From an uncultured Clostridium sp. (GTDB lineage Bacteria; Bacillota; Clostridia; TANB77; CAG-508): 64,000 nucleotides of DNA. Below the pieces are notes generated by a model, which was not told the origin of the DNA, made no database searches, and worked only from the letters and a program-made list of their open reading frames with translations. Shown here in pieces: positions 34,178 through 43,744 of this stretch. The position numbers were made by a program, and so were the translations under genes. The stretch covers positions 62,001-126,000 of the forward strand of contig USFR01000001.1 in the NCBI GenBank assembly GCA_900553945.1. Direction: 5' to 3'. Within the stretch, counting starts at the first letter, position 1, and the number at the start of each line of letters is the position of its first letter.

Positions 34178-36025
34178 TTACCCCTTTAGGGTTTTCATTG
34201 AATTAAGTATTGCTATCATAGAAACGCCTACATCAGCAAAAACTGCAAGCCACATATTTGCAAATCCAAGTGCTCCAAGTGCTAAAATTATTATTTTAAC
34301 AGAAAGTGCAAATACTATATTTTGTTTAACAATTTTCATTGTCTTTTTAGAAATTTTAATTGCTTGAGCGATTTTTGTAAGTTCATCTGTCATTATAACT
34401 ACATCTGCAGCCTCAATTGCTGCATCTGCGCCAATTCCTCCCATAGCTATACCTATGTCAGCTCTAGCTAAGCAAGGACTATCATTAACACCATCGCCAA
34501 CAAAAATAACTTTCTCTTTTTCACCTTTTGATTTTAGAATAGTTTCTAGATTTTCAAGTTTTTGATCAGGTAATAATTCAGATTTACATTCATCAACGCC
34601 AACTTCTTGTGCAATTTTATCAGCAATTCTTTTTTCATCACCTGTTAATATATATGTTTTCTTTATTTTTTCTTTTTTCAAATCTTCAATTGCTTTTTTC
34701 GAATCATCTTTAACTTTATCAGCAATTAAAATATATCCTTTATATTGTCCTTCAATTGCAACATATATAACAGTTCCAGCTTCATCAACAGGTTTAAATT
34801 TAACTTTATTCTCTTGAAGTAATTTAGCATTTCCTATTAATGTATCTTGGAAGAATATTCTAGCTTTTATACCTTTTCCTGATATTTCTTCCAAATTTTC
34901 TACTTTACTCTCATCATATTTTCCTTTATATCTTTTCTTTATTGACAAAGCAATTGGATGATTAGAAAATTTCTCTCCATGAGCAGCAACTCTAATAAGT
35001 TCTTCTTCAGAAATATCAACTGGATTTATTTTTTGAATTTCAAAAACGCCTTTTGTTATTGTTCCAGTTTTATCAAACATTGCATACTTAGCTTTTGACA
35101 ATGCTTCTAGGTAATTACTTCCTTTTATTAAAATACCTTTTTTAGAAGCTCCACCTATACCTCCAAAAAATCCTAGAGGAACAGATATTACAAGTGCACA
35201 TGGGCAAGATATAACTAAAAAGATTAATGCTCTATACACCCATGTCATAAGTTCTTGTTTAAATACTAATGTTGGTACAAGAGCTAAAGCTAATGCAAAT
35301 AAACATACAGTAGGTGTATAATATCTTGCAAATTTTGTTATAAATTTTTCTGTCTTTGCTTTCTTAGATGTAGCCTCTTCAACCAATTCCAAAATTTTAG
35401 CTACAGTTGAATCTTCGAACTTTTTAGTAACTTTAACTTCTAAAACAGCATTTAGATTTATACTTCCACTATAGATTAATTCTTGTTCAACAATTTTCTT
35501 TGGAACAGACTCTCCTGTAATTGTTTTTGTATCTAACATAGATGTTCCTTTTTTTACTCTGCCATCTAAAGGAACTTTCTCACCTGGTTTTATAATAATT
35601 GTTTCACCTATTTCTACTTCTTCAGGTTTTACTTGTACTGTCTCTCCATTTCTTAAAACATTTGCATATTCTGGTTTTATTTGCATTAATTCTTTAATTG
35701 CATTTCTTGATTTTCCAACAGCAATATCTTGGAATTCTTCTCCAATTTGATACAAAAACATAACAGCAATTGCCTCAGGATATTCACCAGTTGCAAGTGC
35801 ACCAAGTGTTGCAACAACCATTAAGAAATTTTCATCAAAAATTTCTCCATGAAATATATTTCTAATTGCTTTGAAAACAATATCTATTCCAATAACACAA
35901 TATGCCAAAATGTATAACGCAATTGAAATTTCATTATTATAATTTATTGCCACATGTTCAACAGCAAAGCCACCTATTCCAAGAATTAAACATGTAATAA
36001 TTCTAAATATAAAACTCTTTTTCAT
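34178..36025 (-). CDS. Heavy-metal-translocating P-type ATPase (Cd/Zn/Co type)
   Basis: 615 residues. No N-terminal metal-binding domain is present; that role is left to the separate 74-aa HMA protein. Membrane helices at about 10-80, 225-300 and 575-615. Motifs: TGES actuator, CPC in the sixth helix (ISCPCALVISVPLG), FDKTGTITKG phosphorylation site, HP in KFSNHPIAL and GDGVNDSPCLARADIG. It exports Cd2+, Zn2+ or similar ions. The gene is 26 bases after the HMA gene, in an operon under ArsR-type control. A copper role is less likely given the regulator type. Confidence 0.93.
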   Translation of the reverse strand: MKKSFIFRIITCLILGIGGFAVEHVAINYNNEISIALYILAYCVIGIDIVFKAIRNIFHGEIFDENFLMVVATLGALATGEYPEAIAVMFLYQIGEEFQDIAVGKSRNAIKELMQIKPEYANVLRNGETVQVKPEEVEIGETIIIKPGEKVPLDGRVKKGTSMLDTKTITGESVPKKIVEQELIYSGSINLNAVLEVKVTKKFEDSTVAKILELVEEATSKKAKTEKFITKFARYYTPTVCLFALALALVPTLVFKQELMTWVYRALIFLVISCPCALVISVPLGFFGGIGGASKKGILIKGSNYLEALSKAKYAMFDKTGTITKGVFEIQKINPVDISEEELIRVAAHGEKFSNHPIALSIKKRYKGKYDESKVENLEEISGKGIKARIFFQDTLIGNAKLLQENKVKFKPVDEAGTVIYVAIEGQYKGYILIADKVKDDSKKAIEDLKKEKIKKTYILTGDEKRIADKIAQEVGVDECKSELLPDQKLENLETILKSKGEKEKVIFVGDGVNDSPCLARADIGIAMGGIGADAAIEAADVVIMTDELTKIAQAIKISKKTMKIVKQNIVFALSVKIIILALGALGFANMWLAVFADVGVSMIAILNSMKTLKG

Positions 36026-36051
36026 ATCAATTTTATCCCCCAGTATTTTAA

Positions 36052-36276
36052 TTAATAAATAACAGCATCTGGTTCTAATTTCTTAACAAGCTTTCTTACC
36101 TCTTCCATTATTTCTTCAACTTCTTCATCTGTTGATAATTTAAATTCTATTGATAATTTTCCCATCATGAAATTAAGATTTGCCTCTTCTATATTTTTCA
36201 TTCTATTTATTTTATCCTCGATTTTAGCTGCACAATTTGCACAGTCAATACCTTCAATTGAATATACTTTTTTCAT
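36052..36276 (-). CDS. Heavy-metal-associated domain protein
   Basis: 74 residues, a single HMA fold. The metal-binding loop is GIDCANCAAKIE (CxxC), followed by the typical NLNFMMGKLSIEF strand pair. It probably passes metal to the ATPase encoded 26 bases downstream. The family is usually fused to the ATPase N-terminus, and here it is a separate gene. AGGAGG site before the ATG. Confidence 0.92.
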   Translation of the reverse strand: MKKVYSIEGIDCANCAAKIEDKINRMKNIEEANLNFMMGKLSIEFKLSTDEEVEEIMEEVRKLVKKLEPDAVIY

Positions 36277-36309
36277 TTTTAAATCCTCCTCTTTTTTATA
36301 TTATGATAA

Positions 36310-36669
36310 TTATAAATTTTCTTTTCCTTCTAAAACGTGTTCAAGTGCTTTTTCAAAAATATCCTTAACATGGTCATCATCTAAAGAATAAATAACCAAC
36401 TTTCCATCTTTTTTAAATTTTACTAAATTTGCATCTCTTAAAGTTTTTAGTTGGTGTGATATAGCTGATTTTGTCATTCCTAGTAATGCGGCTAAATCGC
36501 AAACACACATATCATGTTTATCTAATGCCCACATTATTTTGGCTCTAGTACTATCTCCTAACATTTTAAAAAAATCAGAAACATCAAATAATATATCTTC
36601 TTCAAGCATTTGTTTTTTTACTGTTTGCACGACTTCCTCATGCAATACTTCGCATTCCTGCTCTTCCAT
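36310..36669 (-). CDS. ArsR-family metal-responsive repressor (CadC/CzrA-like)
   Basis: 119 residues. A winged helix-turn-helix core (LGDSTRAKIMWAL, then ALLGMTKSAISHQLKTLRDANLV and a wing GKLVIYSLDDDHV). The CVCDLAALLG segment holds a Cys pair in the alpha3N-alpha3 metal-site position seen in CadC. An acidic N-terminal extension also has a Cys (QECEV). It represses its own operon until metal binds. Two operator palindromes overlap the promoter directly upstream. First gene of the operon with HMA protein and P-type ATPase. Confidence 0.93.
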   Translation of the reverse strand: MEEQECEVLHEEVVQTVKKQMLEEDILFDVSDFFKMLGDSTRAKIMWALDKHDMCVCDLAALLGMTKSAISHQLKTLRDANLVKFKKDGKLVIYSLDDDHVKDIFEKALEHVLEGKENL

Positions 36670-36682
36670 AATACCTCCTGTT

Positions 36683-36744
36683 AGTTGAATGAGTATTCAA
36701 CTGTTTACACTATTATTATAGTTGAATGATTATTCAACTGTCAA
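36683..36744 (-). promoter_or_regulatory. Promoter with two ArsR-type operators
   Basis: TTGACA (36739-36744), 18-base spacer, TATAAT (36715-36720), minus strand. Palindromes of the form GTTGAATGAnTATTCAAC cover 36683-36702 and 36720-36739: one lies in the spacer, the other over the transcription start. This is the classic placement for repression by CadC/CzrA-type proteins. Confidence 0.88.
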
Positions 36745-36839
36745 GAGATATTTTAATTTTTATTATATTATTTGCATTTCAAAAATGTTACAAAAACATT
36801 TCATCTATTTTTCTTTTGCAGTAACTAATTGCAGACAAA

Positions 36840-36960
36840 AAAATATTATATTTAATTTTTAGTGACGCGCAGTTTGAAAGTTTTTACCCAGCCTTCTAAA
36901 CGAAGTTTAGTAGGCGGTAAAATCTTTTCAGCAAGGAACTAAAATTAAATATAATATTTT
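36840..36960 (-). repeat. Dispersed structured repeat, copy C
   Basis: 121 bases in inverted orientation, with 20-base perfect arms (36840-36859, 36941-36960). Relative to copies A and B, the inner helix changes TTTTCCC/GGGAAAA to TTTTACC/GGTAAAA and ACC/GGT to GCC/GGC. Both are paired changes that keep the stem. CTTTCAAACTGCGCGTCACT is unchanged. It lies between the ArsR promoter and the exported-protein cluster, downstream of the latter's last gene region. Confidence 0.9.
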
Positions 36961-36974
36961 AATCCAATCAATTA

Positions 36975-37595
36975 TTATTCTAAAATCTTTATAGTATAAA
37001 AGAAATATCTCTCAACACCATCAACTTTATACGTTATAGCATATTTATAATAAGCAGAACCCTTTACTTCTGACCTATTCACACTAGCAGAAAAATTAAA
37101 AATCGAACTCTGATTAGCAGAAACAGTAGTAGGAACAATACTTGCATTTACATTCTTCAAAGCCTCTCCTTGATTAGAAACTTCAAGTTGAGAAACCTTT
37201 CCATCTGTATATATGTATCCGTTTTTTGATATATTCTTAAGTGAAAAATTAACCATCAAATCAGAAGAAATCCAATCTGATAAAGAATTTTTATGAACAC
37301 GCAAAGTAGTAACTAATTCATTTTCCTTATATTCTTCTGAAACTAAATCAAATAATGCTATACCAGAATCATTAGTTAAACCAGATATATTTACATATCT
37401 ATTATCCCCAATTGGAACAACACTTACCTCAATTAAAGGTGGATCAAAATCCAATGTAACTGTTCCAGAAATATTCAATTTTGAGCTCCAAAGCGAATAT
37501 CCAACATTTATAACTACTAAAAAAGCTAGAACAATAAGAATTATCGCTAAAGTACTCATTGTATGTTTTCTTTTTAAACTATACTTTTTCCCCAT
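36975..37595 (-). CDS. Exported protein with SipW-type signal peptide
   Basis: 206 residues. A basic start (MGKKYSLKRKHTM), a hydrophobic helix (about 14-35) and then GYSLWSSKLNISGTVTLD, the pattern found in TasA/camelysin-like proteins processed by SipW. The rest is predicted beta-rich, with VDGVERYFFYTIKILE at the end, and no LPxTG motif. It is the last gene of a four-gene cluster with the SipW-like peptidase and is 23 bases after the DUF5305 gene. A role as matrix or surface fibre component is inferred from context. Confidence 0.75.
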   Translation of the reverse strand: MGKKYSLKRKHTMSTLAIILIVLAFLVVINVGYSLWSSKLNISGTVTLDFDPPLIEVSVVPIGDNRYVNISGLTNDSGIALFDLVSEEYKENELVTTLRVHKNSLSDWISSDLMVNFSLKNISKNGYIYTDGKVSQLEVSNQGEALKNVNASIVPTTVSANQSSIFNFSASVNRSEVKGSAYYKYAITYKVDGVERYFFYTIKILE

Positions 37596-37618
37596 ACCTA
37601 AAAATCCATTTCTAAATT

Positions 37619-38683
37619 TTATCTTTTTAATATGTATCTATAAACCATATTATTACCTAATACACAAAACCAACTTTCTTCCTCATCTTCATTGTTCCAA
37701 TACAAAATTGGTTTAAACAATTCTTCAGAAATTTTTATAATTTCTTCAAATTCAACAACATCAACTATTCCTTGTCCATTTGTATCAATCTTTGAACTAA
37801 CTTCTACTATCTTTTCATTGCAACCTTTTAAAATCTTATTTAATTCTACTTTATATTGATTTCTAACGACATTACCATTTGTAGTTTTCACAAATACAAC
37901 TATTAATAAAACTGTTGCAAGCACAAATGTACAAGTCGCAACTCCAGTTCTTGTTTGTCCATATGCATCATTTTCAGGTATCATCTTTGTAACAATTTGA
38001 GGTTTAGCTGTATCCCCTGTTGTAGAACTTATCTTTGTTGTTTTTGATGTAATATCAAAAACAATATCAGGTGTATATATATTCATAACTTCTTGATTAT
38101 CAACCATCGTTCTTGTAACAATTTCCATTTGAATAATATATTTTGTTTGAACCTGCATTCCAAAATTCTCTTGGAAATCTCTTACTTTTTTTATTTTATC
38201 TTTTAGATCAACTTCGAAATTTTCATTAATTTCAATTTTGTCTGATGAAATATTTTTTTCTTCAGGCAATAAAATAACATCTGTCTGTTTCCAAACCTTT
38301 TGCTCGTCACCATCTTTTGAATATGTAGCCTCTAAATTTCCAACTATTTTATAACTATAAGTTATATTCTCAGATTTATTGGCAGTATAAACATAACTCA
38401 TATTTATATTAGCTTTATTCATCAATTCTGTCACATAAATATTTTCGTCAGGAACATTTTCCTTGGCAATATAATCATTATCAATCATATCAATATCATA
38501 AGAATATAAATATTTGTTATTATATTCATATATATTAGTTTTCACAAAATTTTTCTTATCAACAAGATTAAAAGATTGGTATAAAACAAATAATGAAGTT
38601 ACTATAATAGCTAAAAGAACTATAATATAAGCATATCTAAGTGATTTTCTTATTTTAACTTTTTTATTTTTATTCTCTTTCAT
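37619..38683 (-). CDS. DUF5305-family membrane protein
   Basis: 354 residues from the ATG at 38683, which has GAGGAG upstream. The ATG at 38719 would place that site inside the gene and overlap the peptidase gene. One membrane helix near the N-terminus (about 18-40), an extracellular beta-rich region and a second helix at about 255-275 with a cytoplasmic tail. YSYDIDMIDNDYI, VYTANKSENITYSYKIVGN and ARTGVATCTF-like segments fit DUF5305. Family members commonly neighbour SipW-type signal peptidases. Its function is unknown and it may assist assembly of the exported proteins. Confidence 0.78.
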   Translation of the reverse strand: MKENKNKKVKIRKSLRYAYIIVLLAIIVTSLFVLYQSFNLVDKKNFVKTNIYEYNNKYLYSYDIDMIDNDYIAKENVPDENIYVTELMNKANINMSYVYTANKSENITYSYKIVGNLEATYSKDGDEQKVWKQTDVILLPEEKNISSDKIEINENFEVDLKDKIKKVRDFQENFGMQVQTKYIIQMEIVTRTMVDNQEVMNIYTPDIVFDITSKTTKISSTTGDTAKPQIVTKMIPENDAYGQTRTGVATCTFVLATVLLIVVFVKTTNGNVVRNQYKVELNKILKGCNEKIVEVSSKIDTNGQGIVDVVEFEEIIKISEELFKPILYWNNEDEEESWFCVLGNNMVYRYILKR

Positions 38684-38702
38684 TATCTCTCCTCTTTCGT
38701 AA

Positions 38703-39878
38703 TTACATTCCTTTTTCAATACTTGATGTATCTGGCACAGATATCTTATTTAAATTATTTAAAAATACTGCTGGCAATCCTAAATATCTAATAGAAAATA
38801 TTTCTTTTGCAATAATTTGTGATTCCTCAACCGGTTCAAAATCAGCATCTTTATTATTATCACCTTTTGTAATAAAATAAATTTTACCTTTTTCCGTATA
38901 TTTTGAAATAACCCTATGTATAACCGTAAAATTTTCTTTTTGATATTGTACAATATCTCCAACTTCCAATTCCTCAGCTGTACATTTCTTTAAAATTGCG
39001 ACATCACCAACCATCAAAGTTTTTTCCATACTTCCTGTTGCAATCGCCGATGGTCTAATAGGAAATAATCCCATATCAAACCATAATATTAAAACTACAA
39101 CGACAACAAGAAGAATAATACTCTTAGGATCTGTACTTTCAATCGTTTTTTTCTTTTTTTGAACATCATTTTTATTTTTTAAATAACGAATATATATAAA
39201 CAAAATAACAGGAATTATTGTGTCTATAACTGACTTCATAATCCATGGAACTTTAGGTAAAATCGGTGCTAAAATCCAATATGAAAAAGTAATAACTCTA
39301 TAACATATTGCAGGTTTATAAAACTGATTCATTGCAATATATGTACATATAACATTAGTTGAAATTATAGGAATTATATCTGCAAAAATAAATTTCATAA
39401 CATTACTGCTATCCGCTAAATCATTCATACTAATATCAGAAATTGCATAAATTATTGTCGCAACCACAGCAATATATTTTTTATCTTTTTCATATACATT
39501 GTTAATTACTCTAAATCTTGTATACTCTTTAGCAACTATCGGCAAAAAAAATATATATGCATTCATCAAAATTCCTTTTAATGACATTGAATATGGATTT
39601 TTACCTATTTCAATAAATACTTCTGAGAAAATATACACACCAATATTTACAAGTGCTGCAATTAAAGAATAAGTAAAAATATTTTCCTTTAATTTTACAC
39701 CTTCATTTTTCTTAGACGTACATATAAAAATCGCTACTATAAAAATAATCCAAAATAGCGGATTAACAATAAAGTAATACCTGAATCCGTAACCTACTAA
39801 ACTGTAATTCGCTATAATGGAATATGTTGCTAATATTGCAAGCATCAAGATTGTAATATTTCTTGACTTTTGTAACAT
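38703..39878 (-). CDS. SipW-type signal peptidase I with N-terminal multi-helix membrane domain
   Basis: 391 residues. About eight hydrophobic helices fill residues 5-245. A signal peptidase domain follows: FPIRPSAIATGSMEKTL with the catalytic Ser, and FTVIHRVI with the His that replaces the bacterial Lys in ER/archaeal-type enzymes such as SipW. It then reads FITKGDNNKDAD. B. subtilis SipW is about 190 residues, so the 250-residue membrane domain is an unusual addition. It would process the two exported cluster proteins. It starts 21 bases after the calY/tasA-like gene. The family is clear; the purpose of the extra domain is not. Confidence 0.88.
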   Translation of the reverse strand: MLQKSRNITILMLAILATYSIIANYSLVGYGFRYYFIVNPLFWIIFIVAIFICTSKKNEGVKLKENIFTYSLIAALVNIGVYIFSEVFIEIGKNPYSMSLKGILMNAYIFFLPIVAKEYTRFRVINNVYEKDKKYIAVVATIIYAISDISMNDLADSSNVMKFIFADIIPIISTNVICTYIAMNQFYKPAICYRVITFSYWILAPILPKVPWIMKSVIDTIIPVILFIYIRYLKNKNDVQKKKKTIESTDPKSIILLVVVVVLILWFDMGLFPIRPSAIATGSMEKTLMVGDVAILKKCTAEELEVGDIVQYQKENFTVIHRVISKYTEKGKIYFITKGDNNKDADFEPVEESQIIAKEIFSIRYLGLPAVFLNNLNKISVPDTSSIEKGM

Positions 39879-39899
39879 TATTTTATTTCACCTTAATCA

Positions 39900-40451
39900 T
39901 TAGTTTTTTGTATTTACATTTGATGCTGTTCCTGTAAATTCTTCTGTAGCTTGTTCATAATCTAATTCTATATCAAATTCAGCTGTAGCTGATTTTGCAG
40001 TTGAATCTTTTTTCCACTTAACAGTAAATGAAATAGTCGTAGATTCTCCACTTTCTAATACTTTGCTTCCTGATGTATCTAAGTTTGGAATCAAAACTTC
40101 AATATCATTGTTTGAAAATGATGTTGTTGTTCCTTTATTATATAAATTAAATCCTGTTAATTTTGCTGGAACGGTTCCATTATTTTTAACAGTTGCTGTA
40201 ACATAACAACCATCTCCAGGATATCCTAATTTAATATTTGCCGTCATTTTTGTACCATCTGTAGCATCTATTTTAGCAGTTCCATGATCTGCTGTTGAGA
40301 CTAAACCATTTGTAAAAACAACTTCAAATTTTCCTGATGCATCTGCCTTTCCAGAAACTTTTAATACTCCACTAAAAGAAGCATATGCTATTGCTAGCGC
40401 TAACATCATAACTATTAACGCAACAATAAGAACTTTTGTACCACTTTTCAT
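39900..40451 (-). CDS. TasA/camelysin-like exported protein
   Basis: 183 residues. A positively charged start, a hydrophobic helix (about 7-22) and AYASFSGVLKVSGKADASG form a SipW-type signal peptide with cleavage expected near the AYA/S site. The mature part is beta-rich (YPGDGCYVTATVKNNGTVPA, TISFTVKWKK) and ends in VNTKN without a wall anchor. TasA and CalY proteins form biofilm fibres; length and motifs fit, but direct homology is not certain. First gene of the cluster, with AGGAGG before the ATG at 40451. Confidence 0.8.
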   Translation of the reverse strand: MKSGTKVLIVALIVMMLALAIAYASFSGVLKVSGKADASGKFEVVFTNGLVSTADHGTAKIDATDGTKMTANIKLGYPGDGCYVTATVKNNGTVPAKLTGFNLYNKGTTTSFSNNDIEVLIPNLDTSGSKVLESGESTTISFTVKWKKDSTAKSATAEFDIELDYEQATEEFTGTASNVNTKN

Positions 40452-40633
40452 TTTAATCCTCCTCTATATTTAGATGTATACAGTATATCATATAAATTCT
40501 TGCATAATATTACATTTTATTTACTTTTTCTTATCTTTTATCTCTTTTATTTCTTTTTTTTGTTACATTTATCATATACAAATAATTATTTGATATAATT
40601 TTATGTGTAAATTTATTTAATTGGAGATTACAA

Positions 40634-41614
40634 ATGAATACAGAGAATACAAATGATTTAAAAGAATTTTTTTCAAATGAAAATTTAAACTTTTTTAAAA
40701 ATTTAAACCAAGAATTATTAAAAATTGAAACTCTTTTAGAAAAAAACCAAGCTAAAGAAGAAAAATATTCCTTATTCTTAGCAACACTTACATCCAAAGA
40801 TTTTTCAAATACCAATAAAGAATATTTTGTTGAGGTAAAAAATATTTATTCTTTGCTTGAAAAAAATACTGATATTCTAAAAGATTTAAAATCGACTTTA
40901 TCATCTCTTAGCGCCAAACTATTATCATTAGCATTTTCTGCTGATGATAATCAAACTCAAAACATCGTATCTGATATAAACAAAAGTATAAATCACTACA
41001 TTGAATTATTAGATGATTTAGGTAAAATTTTCGTACAAAATAATACAACTATAAACACATTTACCTATTATCATTCCACAAAACTTTTGCTTACTACTTT
41101 TGGAATGGAACTAGGAAATGATCTTGATGAATCATTAAACTTAATTTATCCTAATGCTACTGATGGTACTATTGAAACATCATACTCTGACATTTTAACT
41201 TCAACAGAAAATAAAGTCTTAATAATATCTGAAAAAGAAAATAAAGTATATTTACCATATAAGAAGGCAGAATTAAATGAATTCATGGCTCAATATCCTA
41301 CGTCTTATTTTTCTTACAAAAACGTTATTGAAAAAGAATTCATTCGTCCATTAAATTACTTCATGGCAAACCAAAATTTTGCAAGATTTAGAGAAACATA
41401 TGCATTATATAGAGATCGCGAAGCTTCTACAACATTTGAAGCACTAAAAAAAGCAATTTCTTTAACATTTAAAACTAATTTGAACCCAGCAATTATTGCC
41501 GCTTGTAAAACTAAAAAGCAACTTAACGACTATCTACTTTGCTTAGACGAAAATAAATTAGATGAATTTTCAGACTTCAAAATTATTTATGATATAAATC
41601 CACAAAATATTTAA
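40634..41614 (+). CDS. Unknown soluble protein
   Basis: 326 residues, plus strand, flanked by minus-strand genes. Residues 1-170 are predicted long helices (EFFSNENLNFFKNLNQELLK, then LSSLSAKLLSLAFSADD). The remaining part has a short beta region (NKVLIISEKENKVYLPYKK) and a helical end with RPLNYFMANQNFARFRETYA and EALKKAISLTF. It has no signal peptide or membrane segment. I know no family for it. The ATG at 40634 has TTGGAGATT upstream and a plausible AT-rich promoter. It ends in a shared terminator with the amylase gene. Confidence 0.78.
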   Translation: MNTENTNDLKEFFSNENLNFFKNLNQELLKIETLLEKNQAKEEKYSLFLATLTSKDFSNTNKEYFVEVKNIYSLLEKNTDILKDLKSTLSSLSAKLLSLAFSADDNQTQNIVSDINKSINHYIELLDDLGKIFVQNNTTINTFTYYHSTKLLLTTFGMELGNDLDESLNLIYPNATDGTIETSYSDILTSTENKVLIISEKENKVYLPYKKAELNEFMAQYPTSYFSYKNVIEKEFIRPLNYFMANQNFARFRETYALYRDREASTTFEALKKAISLTFKTNLNPAIIAACKTKKQLNDYLLCLDENKLDEFSDFKIIYDINPQNI

Positions 41615-41637
41615 CTTTCCTTCTATCCATAAGGATA

Positions 41638-41703
41638 AAAAAATCATATTAAATTTTCTTATACCTTTTAAAAAGATAATTAGAAAAATTTAATATGATT
41701 TTT
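41638..41703. terminator. Bidirectional terminator
   Basis: Arms of about 20 bases (AAAAATCATATTAAATTTTCT and its near-complement) around a 23-base loop, with T-runs on both strands. It serves the 326-aa gene (+) and alpha-amylase gene (-). Confidence 0.8.
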
Positions 41704-41748
41704 TATATATTACAATATGCACAAATATTAAAAATATCCACTTTTGTT

Positions 41749-43197
41749 CTATATTTTAATATAGACTGATACTTGTCCACCATTGACAACAAAATTTCCA
41801 AATCCTTCTTCATCAATTACTATTTCATCTTCTCTATGTCCTAATGCGTCTTCAAACTTTTCACCTGCAAAATTCTTTCCAACATACATTCTTTTTCTTC
41901 CTTCACATCTATCAGAAATAATAACTGCCATCCCAGACTTATAGTGATCATCATCCCCAAGTCTTGTAAATCCGACTATATCCGGATCATCAAAATAATT
42001 TACTTGCTCCCCGTAAGCCCTTTCTTTTCTCAACAACATCATTGTTTTTAAATTCTCCATTGGAAGAATGTTATCATGTTGTATTCCATAATAATCGCCA
42101 TAAAAAATACAAGGATATCCATTTCTGTTAAATAAAATTATTGAATAAGCAATTTCTTTAAACCATGCTGGTATCCATGATTCCAAAGCTTGTCCCGGTT
42201 GCGTATCATGATTATCTACAAAAGTAACCGCTTTTCCCCAATTCTCCTTAAGCAATGTTCCATCTAGTATTTTAGACATGTCATAATTTCCATCCGAATG
42301 TGATGCATGATAAAAATTGTAATGAAGTGGTACATCAAATAAACTAAGCTCACCTTCTGTTTTTTCAATATATTTCTTTAATTCATCTATATTACTATTC
42401 CAGTATTCTCCAACTGAAAATAAATTTTTATTAGAATATTTTCTCATCTCTCTTATAAAATCTCTTATAAAAGACGACTCAATATGCTTAACAGCATCAA
42501 ATCTAAATCCATTAACTCCAGTTGTGTCTAAATACCATTTTCCCCATTTCATACATTCATCAATAACTTCTTGATTAGCAAAATCAATATCTGCCCCCAT
42601 TAAATAATCATAATTTCCATGTTCTTTATCAACATCCATTTGCCAAGTTTTGTTTTTCAATTTATATAAAGCAACTTGTTTTGTTCTATAATCATAATCA
42701 ATACCATCGAAATGCGTCCAATTCCATTCAAAATCAGAGTATTTATGATTTCTACCTGGAAATATAAATTTGGTCCATACTTCAACAGTTTGCTCTTCTC
42801 CTTCTTCTTTTGTATGATCATCCCAATTACACTTTACAGCTTTAATTGTTTGTAATTTATCTGCTCCCATCTTATGATTTAAAACTATATCTCCATACAC
42901 ATCAATTCCATTTTGTTGCAATTCTACAACAGCATCAATATATTCATTTTTTGTTCCATATTTTGTTGCAATGCTCCCTTTTTGATCAAATTCTCCCAAA
43001 TCATATAAATCATACACTGCATATCCAACTTCTTTCTCTCCACCTATTCCCTTATATGCTGGTGGTAACCATAACGAAGTAATTCCTAATTTAGATAATT
43101 TTTCACCCTTCTTTTTTACTGTATTCCAAAGATTTTTGTTGCAATTCATATACCATTCAAAATATTGCATCATTACTCCATTAATCTCTTTATTCAT
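41749..43197 (-). CDS. Cytoplasmic alpha-amylase (GH13)
   Basis: 482 residues from the ATG at 43197, with TAGGAGG 12 bases upstream; an ATG at 43224 overlaps the preceding gene and is less likely. The four GH13 regions are present: DIVLNHKMG, GFRFDAVKHIE (nucleophile Asp), FSVGEYW (acid/base Glu) and FVDNHDTQPGQ. The start GVMMQYFEWYM is that of the AmyS/AmyA cytoplasmic type. There is no signal peptide, so it acts on internal starch or maltodextrin. Linked to the DUF4116 gene just upstream. Confidence 0.94.
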   Translation of the reverse strand: MNKEINGVMMQYFEWYMNCNKNLWNTVKKKGEKLSKLGITSLWLPPAYKGIGGEKEVGYAVYDLYDLGEFDQKGSIATKYGTKNEYIDAVVELQQNGIDVYGDIVLNHKMGADKLQTIKAVKCNWDDHTKEEGEEQTVEVWTKFIFPGRNHKYSDFEWNWTHFDGIDYDYRTKQVALYKLKNKTWQMDVDKEHGNYDYLMGADIDFANQEVIDECMKWGKWYLDTTGVNGFRFDAVKHIESSFIRDFIREMRKYSNKNLFSVGEYWNSNIDELKKYIEKTEGELSLFDVPLHYNFYHASHSDGNYDMSKILDGTLLKENWGKAVTFVDNHDTQPGQALESWIPAWFKEIAYSIILFNRNGYPCIFYGDYYGIQHDNILPMENLKTMMLLRKERAYGEQVNYFDDPDIVGFTRLGDDDHYKSGMAVIISDRCEGRKRMYVGKNFAGEKFEDALGHREDEIVIDEEGFGNFVVNGGQVSVYIKI

Positions 43198-43213
43198 TTG
43201 TAAAAAAATCCTC

Positions 43214-43744
43214 CTACTCTGCATTTTTTATTTCTTGTATTTGTTCATTTGCTTGTAACTCAGGCTCTAAAAATTTAAAACATTTTTTATTCTTCTTCAT
43301 AACTTCCAAACCTATATCTAAGTCACTTCTTAATCTTTTACTTGCATATTTAACTATTATAGGTTTGTTTTCTATCGCTTTCATAACAACTTCTTTATCA
43401 TCTCTCATATTTTTCGAAGCAAAATAAAGAATCTGTCCAGAAATTGCAAGTCCAGAAATTAATAATTCTTTATCTTCTTTCAAAGACTCATCTGCATAAC
43501 AATATGTCCATCCAAGTTTGCTAACAGAATCATATACTATTTCCCTATCTTTCTTTAAATTTGGACTTGCAAATTCTAAGGCTTCTGGATTATTTTTAAC
43601 TGCATCCAAAACTATTTCTCTATCATCATGGAATTCATCTGCAGCAAATTCTAATAACTTTCCATTTTCATTTACTGTTTTCAAAACATAATTTCTATCA
43701 TTACAATTTTTTCTCATTTCTGTAATCTCTGGTGCTTCCGGCAT
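43214..43744 (-). CDS. DUF4116 repeat protein
   Basis: 176 residues built from about five repeats of 28-30 residues. Examples are FHDDREIVLDAVKNNPEALE, then LKKDREIVYDSVSKLGWTYC, LKEDKELLISGLAISGQILY and MRDDKEVVMKAIENKPIIVK. The consensus L+xDxExVxxAV is the DUF4116 signature, a helical repeat fold probably used for protein binding. Partners are unknown. It precedes alpha-amylase by 16 bases and may be co-transcribed, but a functional link to starch is only inferred. Confidence 0.9.
   Translation of the reverse strand: MPEAPEITEMRKNCNDRNYVLKTVNENGKLLEFAADEFHDDREIVLDAVKNNPEALEFASPNLKKDREIVYDSVSKLGWTYCYADESLKEDKELLISGLAISGQILYFASKNMRDDKEVVMKAIENKPIIVKYASKRLRSDLDIGLEVMKKNKKCFKFLEPELQANEQIQEIKNAE

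Noticed and set aside
40531..40815. Minus-strand open frame over the start of the 326-aa gene
   Set aside because: Antisense shadow without a ribosome binding site.
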